Numbered from the stretch's first letter, positions 34,391 through 46,689 are shown. The stretch: 64,000 nucleotides of DNA from Azadirachta indica (GCA_022749755.1 CM040442.1:14296457-14360456), one strand, 5' to 3'. Translations and numbers: made by a program. The notes: generated from the sequence alone by a model not told the origin.

Positions 34391-35210
34391 CCTTCAAGAC
34401 AAAGTTAGTAAAGCAAAAGAATAATTTTCTCACTTCACTCCCTCACGTGTTTCACTCAAGTAATGTTATCACTCAAGTTCGCTCGTGTTTCACACTTAAT
34501 TTTATGGCTTTTCTCTAGATGAGCTCACACTAAGCCTTTTTCCACTCTAATTCTTTTATTAAGAATAGTTGCAAAAAATCAAAATTTATACAAACTTACT
34601 AAATACAATGAAAAGTAAAATAAAACTAATTTAGATAGGTAACAAACTGGGAAAGCACAAGGACTAGGAAATAGATTTTTAGAAATGATAAAGGAAAGAT
34701 TAAGAACAAAGAAAAGAAAAAAAAATCAGTACAGGAATAGGAAAGTCAACCAAAAATTATGGAAAGATTAGGAAGCTTGTTTTTGGAATGTAGGCTTGAT
34801 TTGGTCAAACTCCTTGAAGCAATATGATTTTTCTTTTTATTTTCCTTATTTTCGTTCAACACCTGCCCCCTTTTTTTTTTTTTTTTCTTCTCTTAGCCAA
34901 AGGCTTTGCTTTTTCTCTCCTTTTTTTTTTATTTTTATTTTTACCTCCAAACACGTAGGAGTGACCAAACAAAAATAAATAGACACAAACAGAAAAGAAA
35001 CGAATAGACAAAGACTAAATCAACCGAATTGGAGATTGATACAACCCAAACTTGACTTGCTGTGAATTGAAAGGAAACCCTCTTTTTTTTTTTTTTTTGA
35101 TATGATAGACATAAAAACGAAAATAAATGGAATTGAAGCAAAACAGACTCAAAAACTAAAGAAACAAATAAACAAATTTGAAAGACGATATAACCTGATT
35201 TAGAGCCGTA
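34391..35210 (-). other. Untranslated leader of the Gypsy element
   Basis: Between primer site and gag start. It contains long homopolymer tracts (T runs at 34868-34889, 34921-34936 and 35083-35098 on the plus strand) and no conserved coding sequence. It would hold the packaging signal in a live element. Confidence 0.7.
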
Positions 35211-35222
35211 GCTCTGATACCA
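35211..35222 (-). promoter_or_regulatory. Primer-binding site, initiator tRNA-Met type
   Basis: Minus-strand TGGTATCAGAGC, three bases after the 5' LTR end (GTATCA). This is the standard complement of the plant initiator methionine tRNA 3' end. Confidence 0.93.
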
Positions 35223-35225
35223 AAC

Positions 35226-36075
35226 TGATACAAACCCCGAGTATATTAAACTTGAGACTCAATATCTTTACGCATGGAAGCAACTTCTTGGAAAGCTAAA
35301 TCAGATTCACCCAAGTCTGTAACCCAATTTCAACTTGTGAAATAGAATCTTAGAATAAATACCCTCAAAGTAATTAGCTTTGATTGTAAGAATCTTGATT
35401 CAAGCAAGAATCAAAATAAGAGAAAACACTCTCAATTTAATTTCATTCAAGAAAAGTAATTGCTGCCTCCATGGGAGCATGTGGCTGAATATATAAGGGT
35501 ATAGGAGATAAGTAACCCTAATTGGAGTGTTTGGCCACAAAATTAAACTTATTCTAACTTTAAATAAAATAAACTGAATTTGGGCTTAATAATTACCATT
35601 AACAGCCCAAACACATAACAAATTATAAATATATGTTTATAAATAAGACTAAAATAGATGATGGGCTTGAACAGCAACTTAGCCCAAACTGGCACATGGA
35701 ATCCGAAACTTGCATTATGATGACGATCTGATTCGAACTGCAATTAAAAGAACTTGAACATGCTTGCTTAGCCTTGAGACATCGTTCGAATATGGTCTTA
35801 TACAAATTTGAGAAGTTGAATTCCGTAGAAGCTTTAATCTTCAGGTTTTGCCTTCTTGTACTTGTGTCAATGTTACCAAGCTCTGATCATTGTCTTGAAG
35901 TCCAAGCTTGATATTTGACTCTTTCTTACACTCTTGAATTGTTGTAAGATCATCCCACAAACCTTGAATCATCCCATTCAATGCATCTTTAAATTTCTTC
36001 ATTCTTGCTCTTGTAACGGGACCATTAGATAGTTGAATTGGATCATTGCTCTTGTGTGCATCCGTATTTGAATCA
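35226..36075 (-). repeat. 5' LTR of the Gypsy element
   Basis: Partner of 28953-29802, same length. It therefore also contains an untranslatable copy of the integrase tail (open frame 35841-36125), which here is joined to host sequence. Confidence 0.95.
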
Positions 36076-36325
36076 GATGTTATTGTGTTTGTTCGTGATC
36101 GGTGAACATATAAAAGATTTGACATATAGTGGTTGTTGTTAGATACTAAGTTATTATTTACTTCTTATTTTTTATTTTGATATGCATGTGGATATTGCTT
36201 TTATGATGCTAAATTTATTTTTCTTAAATTATGCATATAAAATATATTTACATGATACTAGTATAAATGTTTTAAAATTAAATTACAAAATAACACTTAA
36301 TTGGATTGCATGCAATTTTAAGAAG

Positions 36326-37551
36326 ATGGCTGAAACCAAAGAGTTTAATTTACACCTAGATGAAAGACTTAAAAGAAGACGGACAACAAAGAAGACAATA
36401 CAAAAATTGATAGAGGACAAGAAAATTATTGTCAACTACAATTACTTTGGCATTCAAGTGGGCTCTGGTGCCAATGATTTGAGAAACTATATTGGCGTTT
36501 TAGTTAGAGATTATGTGCCTATCATTTATGACAACTGGAAACATGTACCTCTTACATTGAAAGAAACTTTTTCGATGCATATTCAAGTTAGCTTTAGAGT
36601 TAAATGTTAAACTTATAGTTATTATTTTGTTATAGCAGTATTGATTTCTAATTTATTTACTTTGTTGCAAAAAAAATTTACAGCTGATTTGAGAAGTGAA
36701 GCTCAAGTTTTGCATTCAATGGGATTTGAGGAATTTCATATGGATCTTGACAAATAACTTCATTTTGCCTTATAAAGATGATCAGAAGCATCTAAAACTG
36801 CCTCCCATTGATTACCTAAACATTACAAACTTGTATTGGCAAATATTTATGAAGAAAATATTGTCTTCGAAATTTAAGGTGCATTGTTTATTATCTCGCA
36901 CTATAATTCAGTTCATTTGTGATTAATTTATTATAATCACTGTCCTTGAATTTCATGTTTTAGAAAAAAAGGTTAGGATGCAAAAAATAAACAAGCAGTG
37001 GTGAAATACAACTACCATTTGTGTAGTACAAGTTATAACGGCATGATGGAAAATTTGGTAAGTGAGTTGAATGTTTGAATTAGTGAGTCAAACTTAGTTT
37101 AACCTAATTTATTTGTTTATTGTATTCAAGAAAAGGAACTTGGAGTTCCTTTTGAAAGTAAACTTGATCGTATAATGCTTGGCAACGTGTAAGATGAAAA
37201 AGAATAGTGTATATGACCCTGAAGCGATACTAGTAATTGAGAAAATTGTTAGTATAAAATTATTGATGTTTTTGTACATTTTAGTTTCTTTAATATATAG
37301 ACTTGTCATAATAACACATTATATTGTTTTTTGTAGGAGGAATTAAAAGTCAAGTTGATGAAGGATCATTCCAATTAGAAGGAATGAATGACATTCTGTC
37401 TGCAATCTTAGAAAAAAATCCAAATGGAAGCAAAATTCAAGGAGTAGGACAGTTCATCACCCTTGCTATAAACTTTCGGGTTCTAGAATGCCAAAGTTTA
37501 ATGAGCAAGAGGAAGGCTTTTGAGGGAAAGTTGATAATGATGTCTGCTTAG
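36326..37551 (+). pseudogene. CACTA-type accessory transposon gene (Transposase_24 / TNP-like), intron-containing
   Basis: At least five exon-like pieces in order match the plant Ptta/En/Spm (Transposase_24) family. 36326-36586 encodes MAETKEFNLHLDERLKRRRT through NYIGVLVRDYVPIIYDNWKH. 36684-36890 gives WDLRNFIWILTNNFILPYKD, LKLPPIDYLN and WQIFMKKILSSKF. About 37000-37060 gives KYNYHLCSTSYNGMMENL before a GTAAGT donor. About 37130-37246 gives LGVPFESKLDR and KKNSVYDPEAILVIEKI. 37336-37551 gives VDEGSFQLEGMNDILSAILE then SKIQGVGQFI. Family members usually read RKGYAGLEE, KK(N/D)GxYxxPE and GRxDILTxAL at these points, so order and spacing fit. Some frame uncertainty at junctions; probably decayed. 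The gene would encode a DNA-binding or regulatory protein, not the DDE transposase. Confidence 0.72.
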
Positions 37552-39760
37552 ATTGAATTACTTACAATTAGGTTGGATTCTCAAACAAATACAAAACTTG
37601 GTAGCTCTAACATACCATACACTTCTATACAGAACATGGTCAGATCTTTAAAGATTAACCAACAATCTTTGAAAGATGTGCAAAAAAAAGAAGATTGGTA
37701 TACTTAATATTTTGAAATAATATTATTCTACAAAGTATTTTACATATTTTTTATGTTGTTTGTACTGCATTTAAATAGTTTAATGAGCTACAAGAAGAAT
37801 CATAGCCAAGCAATTTGTAGGAAAAAAGACTTCAACCAATAGCACTACTGCAAAAAATTCAAACAAAAAGAATTCTCCAACAAAAACCCCATTCAAGAAT
37901 AGTTCAATAACTGGTCCAAGAAAATTTTTGAGATTCCCCACAAGTCTCCAGCAATACTCCAATGAAGACACCAGCAAAATCTCCAACCACCAGTCAAAGA
38001 AAATCTTCTAAATTTATCCCCAAGCTAGCATACATGATTATACAACAGACTATAGCAAATGAATATGACCAAAATGTTGTTCAAGGGGAACAAAAATGAA
38101 AAAGGATGGAACAACAAATAAGGAAAACATAGCAAACAAGCAAAAGTAATAAAACAGGCAGCAAAGAAGCTAAGAGGAAAACCACAAGCACCAAGAAAGC
38201 TTGGTGTAAGAAGGACAACCAGGAATTCTGTCAAGAGGGAAAACCTTTAAAGACTTGGCTATGTTTGGCCTAATTGTTAAGAGTTGTTTACGCAAAACTA
38301 TCAAATTCAAACATAATGAAAGTACATTTAGTCATAGTTGGATAACTTATTTGTCCAGGGGAGATTGTGTTCAAGTAATCAACATGGAATAGTTGTCCAA
38401 CTTTTACATTGAAATTTGGATTAGGTAAAACCTTTAAATTGATACTGATTGTTATGCAATTTATAGTGTTCAAAGCAACCTGGTAGTGTTGAGTGTGTGG
38501 ATTTTGTGATGAAGTACATGTAAGACATAACGAGTGATATTAAACCTGAAAGAAAATGTGAGTTTTAGCTTCTATGTTAAGTTGGTATTTTAGGTTTTGA
38601 AAATTAAGTAAATTTCTTATGTTAGTATTTAATTGACATTTTTAATGTTATATATTTTGTTTAAGTTCGAAGAAGTCAAATGAATATACTGGTGATGATA
38701 TCACAAAAGTCTGTGAAGAATGGGTTTCATAAGTTACAGAACTAATTACCAGTAACGAACAAGAGGTATATTCTGTTTAAGTTTTATAAATTGTTGTAAT
38801 TTTCCATTGTTGTATTGGTGCTCGATGAAATACTTTGTTGCTTTTATGCCCAAAAATGAAAAGTTTGAAGGGACTGGAAGATAGCTATCAGGTCACCGAT
38901 CAAGTTGGTTTGCACTTTGAATGAGGTTGGTTTATGAATTGGTGACTTGATAGCTTTGTAATTGATAAGTGGGTATTTTAGTTATTGTTGACAATTGATG
39001 AAGTTGGCAAATGAAATGTTGATATGTACTGCACTGAATATGACTGTTGGAGATGTTGGCCATGTATTACACTTGATAGTTTGGCATTTTAGGATTTTAA
39101 TTTTTTAAGGCAAATATCTATGGACTATTGTTAACTCATGTATAACCTATCATATTTGGTAGTTATGTTATTGGTATAGATTGCGATATTAAGATATTTT
39201 ATTAATGAATGCTTGTAAATAATGTTGTATATATTGCTATTAACTTACTATTTTATTATTGAATGCCTATAACTTAGTGTTGATATTGTATATTGTTAAT
39301 AAAAATGATATTATGAGTATTGTTATTATATATTTATATCAATAATTTTTAAATTGAAAACCAAAATAAGGACATCATTACTAACAATATAAGCAAAATT
39401 TTAATTTTTAATATAAAAATTATTTGTTGATACTTATATTGTATTACCAAAGAACTAGTAATATTATACAAATTTGAACGTACTCTGATATCATAAATAT
39501 TGTTTTTAAATACCGTGAAATAAAAAATTATACATACCATTTTAGCAACATAAAAGTTCTGATACCATAATCTCAATATACTACTGATATATTGGACACG
39601 CTAAACACTAATATTTTTACTATGATACTTTATTTAATGTGATACTTTATTTAATGTCAAGGATTGTTGGCAATGGCTACTTTGTTATCTAGAAGGTATG
39701 TCAATAAAGCATATCATCGATACTAATCCGACGTTAGTAATGGCCATTTTTTTATTAGTG
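37552..39760 (+). mobile_element. Right part of the CACTA-type element, to a CACTA-like terminus
   Basis: 37552-38240 carries a Lys, Ser, Thr, Pro-rich degraded coding tail (SPTTSQRKSSKFIPKL near 37960-38020). 38240-39590 is AT-rich with no gene. The end GGCCATTTTTTTATTAGTG at 39742-39760 is the complement of CACTAATAAAAAAATGGCC, close to the CACTA...GGCC terminal repeat of En/Spm-type elements, and GTTAGTAATGGCC just inside is typical of their subterminal region. A matching left terminus was not found, so the extent is uncertain. Confidence 0.5.
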
Positions 39761-39854
39761 ATATAGAAGAAGAAATTAATGTTTATTAGTATAAATTTTC
39801 TACTAAGAAATAAAATGATGGCCATTTTAGTTTCAAAAATTTGGCATAATGTTT

Positions 39855-40275
39855 TTAGAGTTCTTTTAGTATAACTTTTTAAATAAAGTTTTTTGGAATA
39901 AATTCTTTTACTTGTAGAGCTTTTACAAATAGAGTTTTTAACAAAAGTTTATTAATCATTTGATTGTTATAAATAAATTTTTAAAAATTTTGAATAATTA
40001 CTTTAATAGATAAATTTTTAATATTTTATTTTAAAAAATAACGTACAATTTTTAAAACAAAATAAGAGTGTTTTAAATAATTTACCTTTTAAAAAAGTTA
40101 GAAAATTTTTTTGTGAAAACCCAAATTTGAGCTTTTTCCAATAAAAAAAACTTTTTTTAATTTTAAAAAATTCTTCTCTAGTGCTAAATACATGACATTA
40201 GAAAATCTAAAAATAAAATTTTTATTATTAAAAAAATCTTTTTGACTAACAAAAACACCAAATCAAATAAACATT
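39855..40275. repeat. Copy 3 of the dispersed MITE family
   Basis: Starts TTCTTTTAGTATAACTTTTT and ends AACACCAAATCAAATAAACA. Matches 23973-24392 in direct orientation along its length. Confidence 0.65.
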
Positions 40276-40289
40276 TATTAGTTTAAGTG

Positions 40290-40900
40290 GTTTTAAAAAT
40301 ATAAAAAATTTTAATTTATTGAAAAATGATAATTATACTCTTATATAATAATAATTATTTAATAAAAAAAAAATTTATTAAACGTATAAAATTTAGTAAA
40401 ATATAATATATTTTCTAAAATACATTAATAAAATAAACAATAATATTATTTTCAATAATACATTGATGAAATAGGGTACTATAGTTATTTTTAATAATAC
40501 AAAAAATGAGAAAAATCGAACTCACCCCTAGTGGGTTAGTTTGATTTCTATCTCAGCTGTACTTAGTGGGGTTTCTCACAAAATGTTAGTTTGAATTTTC
40601 AGAAAAAATTTTGAGTAAACCTCCCTCTTGTGAAAGTAAGATTCTTAAGTGTTGGGCATTTATTTTCTCAATTTTATTATTAGAGTTTTCGTAAATTGTG
40701 GGTAAATAATTTTATAAATAGTAAATAGAATTGTCATATTAAAAAAAATATAAAAAATGACAAGGATGTATTATTGCAAATAATTACAATATAATTTTAA
40801 TTACTTTAAAAATTGAAAAAAAATAAAGTATAAATAAATATTATATTTTATTGGTAAAATATTTTTTATTTTCAAATCTTTTCATTTTAAATTCATTGCC
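40290..40900. repeat. Partial relative of the foldback at 4088-4785, then AT-rich DNA
   Basis: 40290-40490 resembles 4100-4330 (phrases TTTTAAAAATATAAAAA, AATAATAATTATTTAAT, AAATACATTAATAAAATAAA). 40491-40900 is AT-rich upstream DNA of the next gene with no clear motif. Confidence 0.45.
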
Positions 40901-40919
40901 CGTTAAAAACCGTTTTCAC

Positions 40920-41210
40920 TCATCGTCAGTCCCACTGTCTTGCGTTCAGTTCCCTGATCAAATTTCTGGTCAGTAAACTCAATTTACGTATAATTCAGGT
41001 TTGTTTGTGCATACATGGAAGATGATTCGTTCCTTTAATTAAATTATTATTGGAATAATTAATCAAATTTTACATTCTTTTTCCCTCTCTTGTTTCTCAA
41101 GAAAGATTTGATTTTCTCTGACTATTTCACTTTATCATGTAGCATCAGATAATGTAAGTGGAAATATGAATGTGGGATTTTGAGTAGGAAGTGATTTTGA
41201 TGTTGTGTAG
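40920..41210 (+). promoter_or_regulatory. Probable leader (with intron) of the membrane-protein gene
   Basis: A likely leader exon with TTCAG|GTTTGT donor at 40999 and an acceptor TGTTGTGTAG at 41201-41210, leaving only CA before the ATG at 41213. This arrangement, an intron just before the start codon, is common in plants. The transcription start is not identified. Confidence 0.4.
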
Positions 41211-41212
41211 CA

Positions 41213-43894
41213 ATGGGAACCGTAATTAGTAAAGCTGCTAACGGGATTGGAGGTGTTCTTGGAACTGCTTTCGCGGCTCCATTTAAGACGATTTTCAATG
41301 GGTCTTGCGAGTAAGTAAAGCAATTCTTCTCTTGCAATACTTGTTTTTCACATAATTGGTTTGATATGATCCTTTTTGTATAATCTTTGCTAGCCAATCT
41401 TTTAAGTTTCTGTTATTTTGCATTATGTGAAATTCATGTAATATGCAAAGAACTGAACATTGTAGATTAGTTTGATCCTCCTTTTAAGCATATGTACTCA
41501 GATTATTATTACCTGATGTTACATTGCATATAATGTACCAGAGTCTGGACTTATTAGCAAATGTATGAGCGGTGAGCCACCCCTGAATTTTGGTCCCCTC
41601 CCAATGCCTTTGCATTATAGTCAGAAGGCTTTCTTATCCTAAATATTGCTTTAGTTGTAGTTTGGAATTGCATGGGAAGCCAGTTCTCCAAACTGTAAGC
41701 AATATTCAAGATGCATTCAGCCAAATGGACGAAGAAAACCCAATTCATATTTGACCAAAACAAATCAAAAGGGAAAAGAAATTAATAAAGAAATCTGCTT
41801 AATACCAATTTGTACTGGTATATTGGTATATTATCTTCGGAAAATTATCTAAAACCATTATCTATAAATCCTAGACAATTGTTTTTTTTGGGAGGTAGGT
41901 AAAATTCAATGATCACTTATGACATATTGTGACTCCATTAGTTCTACATCTCACTTGCATTGCAGATAACCTTACAATAATTATTGCTTTATGGAAAGCA
42001 TCTTGCTTTTAGTTTGAGCATGTTAGGAACTGGTTACAGTAAGCAATTGTGTTTCTGAGACGCAGAAAACTTCAAGATACTGTCACTGTTAGAACTCTTT
42101 GAGAACTTGTAATGGCCAGTCTATGAGATGTTTTAGGCAGTAGATGGTCCTGAACAATCAAGTAATTAGTACCATCCTCTTTTTGCACAAGAACAAAGAT
42201 ATTTTCCTGAACTTACAATGAAAATTTGTTGCTTAAACCACCATCAATGATTCTGATTAATGTCAAAAGAATAACTAACCACATATGCAGACTTGGAAAC
42301 TGAGATTCTTCGGTGTTCACTGAGAGCAAATCAACTAACAAGTGTTGTATGTAGATATGGTATAACTTTATTTCTTATTTCATAACAAAAAGGATTACTT
42401 TCAAGCTCAAACTCTGTTTGATTATTGGAAATATGATATAATGATCTGTGTTCATTTGAAAATAGTCATATGACTTGCTACTTATGGATTTATATTATAG
42501 GATTTTCTTATATTCTCAATTCTGGTATCATCTTGATTATGCAGGGATGTTTGTCCTGGACCATGGGACATAATTTGTTTTATCGAGCATTTATGTGTCA
42601 AAAATCTGGTGAAGCTGTTGATGATTGTATGCCTATGCTACATAAGTAATCTCAGCCTTTTCCATTCACATTCACCTTTATGTTTTTCTGTTCTCAATCA
42701 GCTCTACATTTGAGTAGCATTAGAGATAAATTCTACTTGTTGTGATGGCTTCTGCTTCATATAGTTTGTGCAATAAATAATGACCCTTAACCACATGCAT
42801 CACACTTTTATATGATTGTATCTCTGCTTTCTATATATATATATATATTCCTACTCTTTGAATTTTTGCTTTTGACTTTATATCGCTGCTGTCAAATTTA
42901 TGAAGTGCACTTAGCTTGATCAATTTACCCTGCTATTGCAAAACTATGTAGGGATTCTGATTCCAACTGAATTCTTATGTTAAAATGTTGACTGTGATGA
43001 ATGAATAAAGAGATGTAACCCCTCTGTTTCAAGAGAAGCATCATGTTTCTTTTCACTGATGAAACACAGTAGAACTATATTTCAGTATCTTTATGTCTTT
43101 GTACCAATGGCATTGTTGAACAGAAATCATGATACTGTAGTCTCAATCCTTGCTGATTTTTCATCTTAAGACATATGCGGTAAATTAAGTTTCTTCTTTT
43201 TGCTGTTTTCTTTGGTAAGACCCAGCAATGCTATCTAGCTTAATCTACATGAGTACGGCCAGAATAGCCTATTCCGTGTTTGCAATCAATTAAATTGAAT
43301 CATGAATTTTAGAGAAAATACAACGAAGCCTGTTTCTGTCTAAACTTCTGAAGTACATTTTGAAAACAACTGGTTAGGCATTGGTGCTTTCGATATATAG
43401 TTCTCTCTTTCCATGCTAATGATTGTTACGTATTATATCCATTTCCTCTTTCAGTTTTGTTGTTCTGCTACCTGTTGCTCAAAATTGGGATCTGCCAATG
43501 CATAGCAAGAAGCCTTTGTAAGATGTGTTGGGTTGCATGTGAAACATACTGGTATGCTTTACAAGATATCACATGTTTCTTGTGGCACAAGCTGAAGAAC
43601 ACTAAACACAGAAACCGGCGACACCACATTCGAGATGCTGAATTAGGGTATAGTGCTTCAAGTGACGAAAGTGATTTTACAGATAAGTATTGTCATTTAA
43701 GTTCGGGCAGAAAGCGTTACAGAGACAGAAAAAATTGGTATCCAAATAGCAGTCGTCGCCACCATCACATGAAGTTAAGAACAAGAGAAGTTTCTTTCCA
43801 TGTAGGATCAAGAAGACTAAGGAATTCAAGACAGCTTCATTTAATAAAAGTGAGATATCCTCACAGAATCTCTAAAAGGCGGCGAATTAGGTGA
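41213..43894 (+). CDS. Plant-specific Cys-rich membrane protein of unknown function
   Basis: Three exons (41213-41310, 42545-42645, 43455-43894) with GT-AG borders sum to 639 bases, 212 residues. I recognise this as a conserved plant protein without an assigned function. Residues 1-7 (MGTVISK) fit the N-myristoylation pattern MGxxxS. Residues 8-25 are small and Gly/Ala-rich. One membrane span lies at about 54-78 (LVKLLMIVCLCYIILLFCYL). Thirteen Cys occur between residues 32 and 107, clustered on both sides of the span. From about 115 on the chain is cytosol-like and strongly basic, with a short acidic Ser-rich island (ELGYSASSDESDF), several RRHHH and KR clusters and the end ISKRRRIR. The introns are large (1234 and 809 bases) and hold no gene. 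No lesions. A fatty-acylated, membrane-anchored protein with a nucleic-acid- or phosphate-binding tail is plausible but unproven. Confidence 0.85.
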
Positions 43895-45000
43895 TGTGTT
43901 GTAAGAGTAATTTCTTGAATCTCTTTCTAGTCATTATAGAAGGAAGATATGGTAAAGAGTGAGTGCCAAGATTTAACACTTAGCTAATTATATTCTCGTA
44001 ATTTTTGTTTTTATTTCATTTTCTAGTAAATCCTGTTTCTTGTAAATGTCTGCAGAGCTACTAAACGCACCTACTATTATAAGTAATCTTTAGAATGCCT
44101 TCCTTATTTCACAAATAATCAAAGTGAGTTGGTTGCCGACTTGAAATTACCATATCATTTCATATATTAAAATTTTTATTCTAATGTATTATTGTTTATT
44201 TGTAATTCGGTCCTAAGTTCTATAAAATGTGTAAGTAGGAATGACAAAAATTCCTACAAAGTCGGGGGCTTGTGGGAGCCCAGCTTGTTCAAGTTAGAGG
44301 TTAGAGGCAAAATTTATCTCTATTTTATAAATGATTCAGGAATGGTGATGGGCCTCATTCTCTCGCCCCGTCCCCTTCTGATAAAATAAAATTGAAATTT
44401 ATTTTACATAATTATATATTCATCTATTTTATTTAATGAATAATTATAATAATTTAATCGTATTCATCCTAATCAATTAAATTCTTCATAAAAGTTTATA
44501 AGTTTTTAATTTAATCAATTAAGTCTTTCATAAATTATAATAGGATAAATGCTTGTTTGCCTCTAAGGTTTGCTCGAATTACTTATTACATTCTTGATTT
44601 TTAAAAAATATTCCACTACATCCCACTGTTACTTTAAATAATTGGGATTCACCCATTTGAAGGGTAAAAAGGTAAAATGACCTAAAAAAAATTAAAAAAC
44701 AAAAACTGACACGTGAGATTTATTTGCGTTGATCATAAACCAAACAAATCCCAACTCTTAGAAAAAATAAAAAATTTAGTCCAAAGTTTTTCTTCATTCT
44801 TTGACTATTTATATAATATTGAACACTTTAGCGTTATAGTGAGAGTAAAAATGCTAGATGGAAAAGGCAGAAAAATATCAAAAGCCGTTGTTTTTTATTT
44901 CCTTTTAGAAAATCAATTTTTCACACCATTAGTAATGGAAAAGTGACATATTGCATGAAGGAGAGTAACAAAAGCCAACTTTTGGCCGTTAATAAAATAT
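43895..45000. other. Intergenic DNA with a dispersed repeat piece
   Basis: No gene seen. 44545-44640 is an inverted relative of 62180-62265 (shared GTTTGC...CTCGAATTA and TGATTTTTAAAAAATAT). The reading frames here are short and match nothing recognisable. The 3' untranslated part of the membrane-protein gene probably ends near 44030-44100. Confidence 0.5.
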
Positions 45001-45003
45001 CGT

Positions 45004-45361
45004 AAGAGCTTTGATAATGTAAGATTTCCTAAAAATAAAATTTATGTAGTTTTTTGTTTTTTATTTCTGTTTCTATCCATTTGTACTATGTGTTTTGATT
45101 GTGTTTGTCTTTTTATTTGGAAATCATATGGTTTTTTTTTTCCTTTTGTGGATTAAGCTTTCGTGAATTTTGCGTATTTTTGTGACTTGAAGAGCATAGA
45201 CAATGTAAGATTTGCTAGAAACATAATCCATGCAGTCTTTTGGTTTTTTTATTTCTGTTCGTATCAATTTGTAGTAAGTGCTTTATTGTTTTTGTATTTT
45301 GGTTTGAAAACCACATTTTTTTTTGGATTAGGCTTGCATGGGTTTTGGATTTGTTTGTAGG
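45004..45361 (+). repeat. Degenerate tandem duplication, about 187 bp period
   Basis: 45004-45190 and 45191-45361 align along their length: both start AGAGC, contain AATGTAAGATTT(C/G)CTA, TTATTTCTGTT, and end with GGATTA(A/G)GCTT. Length near a nucleosome repeat. Confidence 0.7.
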
Positions 45362-46689
45362 TATGGCAAAGGTGGCTTTTAAGGCACGTTGTTGTTTCTT
45401 TGTATCGTAGATTTTTTGTGATGGATTTACATGGTTATGGTTGTTTGTTTGGTACTGTTTGGTATCAGTTGGGAAGATGCATTTTCAAATATGCTACTAG
45501 GTTTGGTTTATTGGTATTTTAATATTTAAGTGAAATCTTATTTTTTGTCACAAGAATATGATTAAATTTCATCTCATTTTGTTGCATGTTCTGGAAGCCA
45601 TTTTTGTCACGAGTGGTTCATAAATGGGTTTGTACATAAATAGGCTTAAATGCAAGTTGCGTGTTAACATATATGAATAATGTTCTGTATTGGTTATTAG
45701 CACTCTTTACATTGAGTATTAATGAGAGGTGTTCGGTATTATTTGGTTGGTTATTATGCACTGTTGTCCTTAGTGATTTTAGGTTATGGGTTGACCTTCA
45801 TTAATGCTTTTGTTATATGTTGAGATGATGATTTATGTTTGTCCCCTTCTACATGGCATCCTTATTCATCCTTTTGCTTATGTTACGACCCATATGGAAT
45901 GGTGACAATATTATGGGGATGAGTTAGATTATAGGTATGCAGAATTAGAATGACTGAACTTGGTACCTGTTATCAATGATGTCATGGAGATGGCATACAA
46001 AAGACATAAGTTCCATGATGAAAACTTTATGCTGACAACCACCATTTTATGTTCTAGTGAAAGGAAGCAGTTGAAAATAGATATTGAGTTTCTGGACCTT
46101 GTACACCTAGTGAAGGATAAGGGATTTAAGAGATTAAAGCTTGAAATGAAGTTATTACCTATTATATCCGTTTAACCTAACAAACCATAAACAACTAACC
46201 CATCCTCATTTAAAGAACTTGTTTTCCAGGTTATTGAGATGCATAATCAGCCCCCACCAATAAGGTCCTACATATGAGAATTCAGTTCATGTTGTTTTAA
46301 TACCTGTTGAAATCCATTAACATTCTCTAAAACTAGAAATTGAATCAGCAAATAAAGAATGGGATTTTGAATTGAATGAAGAAGTAATTGTAACTGTAAA
46401 CAAGTAATTTGGATCGTTTCAACAATGCATCAAGCACATGCTCACAGATTCAGAGTTGCACCCACCTCTAGAAACTGAACCAGCAGCTTTAATTTAAGAT
46501 AATTCAAATGATGATGGAGTTGATGCCAACAATGTTAACTCCAAAACTGGACAGATGATGACATATATGACATTATTGAATCAGATGATGATGTAAATGT
46601 TGAGTACATCCTTAATGTTACTTTTGAAGATGATAAAGATGGGATTGTTAGGTTATGAGATTTTGAATTATTAGATAATGGTGCAGATG
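45362..46689 (+). other. Probable N-terminal remnant of the Mutator-like element
   Basis: Sequence collinear with the transposase relic that follows. 46500-46760 has acidic stretches typical of plant MULE N-termini (IIESDDDVNVEYILNVTF), with many stop codons. Upstream of about 46500 no domain is recognisable. Confidence 0.4.

Larger units (their letters stand above)
28953..36075 (-). mobile_element. Full-length Ty3/Gypsy retrotransposon, probably a chromovirus (CRM-like)
   Basis: Complete structure on the minus strand: 5' LTR 35226-36075, primer site, gag, protease, reverse transcriptase, RNase H, integrase, polypurine tract and 3' LTR 28953-29802. Both LTRs are 850 bases and begin and end TGATGC/A...GTATCA. 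A perfect 5-base duplication GATGT flanks it (28948-28952 and 36076-36080). I count about 14 differences between the LTRs by eye, nearly all transitions, so insertion is recent. Gag, protease and pol form one frame interrupted by about three frameshifts and two nonsense codons, so this copy cannot make a full polyprotein. Lineage is inferred from the gag type, the integrase GPY/F region and the overlap of pol with the LTR. Confidence 0.95.

Noticed and set aside
29760..34518. Several plus-strand frames of 60-100 codons
   Set aside because: All lie antisense to the Gypsy gag-pol coding strand and match no family.
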